Positions 63,225 through 64,000 of a stretch of 64,000 nt of DNA are shown one piece after another. The stretch is taken from the NCBI RefSeq assembly GCF_005938745.2, contig NZ_VCBX02000001.1, positions 6,626,897-6,690,896 on the forward strand, written 5' to 3'. A model generated the notes under the pieces. That model did not search any database. It was not told the DNA's origin and saw nothing but the letters and a program-made list of their open reading frames with translations. Position 1 is the first letter of the stretch, and each line of letters starts with the position of its first letter. Source of the DNA: Rhodococcus sp. KBS0724 (lineage in GTDB: Bacteria > Actinomycetota > Actinomycetes > Mycobacteriales > Mycobacteriaceae). The position numbers were made by a program, and so were the translations under genes.

Positions 63225-63787
63225 CTCTAATTGATCGGCGCCACCTGAGCGCCTTGGATCTAACGGTCTTCTCCACCCGGCAAGCGGCTTGGATAATCCT
63301 TCCGACCTGACATATGTAGTCAGCACGAAACGATCACCACCAGCGGGTGACTGTTCGAGGTTACTTACCACCGTTGCCAAGGTCAAACCAGCGCATTCGA
63401 CGGGCACTCCGCCGGAGAAGAAGCGACACGCCGAAAGTGCGCAAATCCCCGATTTTCGAACCTTGATGTGCATAGGCCGTTGACCTCGAGCGAGACCTGG
63501 AGTGTGACCTTGGCAACATTTTCGCAACGGTGCTCAGAGCATACAAAACCCGGTGTACGCAATTCCGGCAGAGAACCACTCGACAAGGCCTCATCAGCAC
63601 GTTCGGTCCGAGCTTCGGGTTTCGACACGGAAACCCGAGTTTTCACATTCATCCACAGGGCTGTGAGTATCAACGCACCGCTACCGCCGAGTGTCCAACG
63701 CCTCGAGTTACGACAAAAGACCAGGTAGATCGACTTCGTGTTGGATTTTCGGGAAAAATTCCACAAATAGACCGAGTCGGTGCACGT

Positions 63788-63807
63788 TTGTCCACATCTG
63801 TGGATAA
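63788..63807. promoter_or_regulatory. Paired inverted DnaA boxes
   Basis: TTGTCCACA and TGTGGATAA separated by two bases; both match the high-GC actinobacterial TTRTCCACA box exactly. A further TGTGGA starts at 63809. Likely DnaA autoregulation or part of the origin. Confidence 0.8.
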
Positions 63808-64000
63808 TTGTGTGGAAACACAGTTCAGGTGGCATATTCGTAGGCTGTTACGAGGTTTCTCACCTCAGGTGGCAGACACACCAGCAGACATAACAAAAGT
63901 GTCACACCAGCGCACATCCCCACCACCGAACATCCATGCCGCAGCAACGTGCTCGGTAGCGCCAGCGCACTCGCTGTCGGTGAAACACGGAAGGAACCAC

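Larger units (their letters stand above)
63185..64000. other. Origin-proximal intergenic region (rpmH to dnaA)
   Basis: At least 815 bp without a convincing gene, more AT-rich toward the right. In this gene order dnaA follows on the plus strand just outside the window. DnaA-box-like sequences occur: TTGTCCACA at 63788-63796, its close inverse TGTGGATAA (TTATCCACA on the other strand) at 63799-63807, and the weaker TCATCCACA at 63649-63657. The open frames in this gap lack family features. Whether replication starts here or, as in mycobacteria, in dnaA-dnaN cannot be seen. Confidence 0.7.

Noticed and set aside
63383..63835. 150-residue minus-strand ORF near the right edge
   Set aside because: Lies over the DnaA boxes and AT-rich origin-proximal DNA; composition not protein-like.

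Overview
The window looks like chromosomal DNA of a mycolate actinobacterium, most likely Rhodococcus (the moderately high GC suggests the R. erythropolis/qingshengii group; this is inference). From about 39.8 kb to the right edge it carries the origin-proximal gene order known from Mycobacterium tuberculosis Rv3907c-Rv3924c: pcnA, mutT4-like, DUF6049 protein, murJ/mviN, sigM, anti-sigma factor, trxB, trxA, cwlM, acetyltransferase-like gene, parB, parA, rsmG, jag, yidC, yidD, rnpA, rpmH. The window ends in the rpmH-dnaA intergenic region, with DnaA boxes at the right edge. Six parS or parS-like sites are present, five of them within 2 kb around parA/rsmG.

Layout. 0-3.6 kb: a partial, very long DUF11-repeat surface protein. 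4.5-6.9 kb: a GH25 lysozyme gene split by an IS3-family element; removing the element restores the frame exactly. 6.9-12.9 kb: GH63-like glycosidase, CDF cation transporter, a DUF222/HNH (13E12-type) gene with an almost perfect LexA box in its promoter, a PHP-domain protein, and an F420/FMN-type PPOX-cyclase fusion. 13-17.4 kb: an FtsX-type ABC exporter and a convergent Mn/Zn/Fe-type ABC importer. 18.2-21.3 kb: a five-gene cassette, each gene joined to the next by an ATGA overlap, made of a 49-residue ORF, two TIGR04222-type membrane proteins with Cys/Gly-rich tails, a DUF692 (MNIO) enzyme and a short partner protein. This is the best candidate for an uncharacterised natural-product or protein-modification system here. 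21.3-23.2 kb: an encapsulin with its DyP peroxidase cargo. 23.2-28 kb: a secreted beta-propeller, an alpha/beta hydrolase, a ketosteroid-isomerase-like gene behind a perfect KstR-type operator, a HEAT-like protein and an MFS exporter. 28-31 kb: leuS. 31-40 kb: SdpI-like and DUF1648 membrane proteins, a FadR-type regulator with two transporters, YqgE, a TetR/epimerase pair with a four-copy GAGAGCA operator array, an SRPBCC protein and an MFS protein.

40-64 kb is the conserved cell-envelope, redox, segregation and origin block. It makes lipid II flippase with a pseudokinase tail (MurJ), a catalytically dead amidase homologue (CwlM), thioredoxin and its reductase, an ECF sigma factor with its presumed anti-sigma factor, ParAB, the YidC/Jag membrane-insertion pair, and RNase P protein with L34. 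Two departures stand out: a 741-bp cassette with small ORFs between 30-bp direct repeats at the 3' end of sigM, and a frameshifted SMI1/KNR4-like pseudogene among the parS sites. A further pattern is short (15-18 bp) tandem duplications lying across start or stop codons of several genes.
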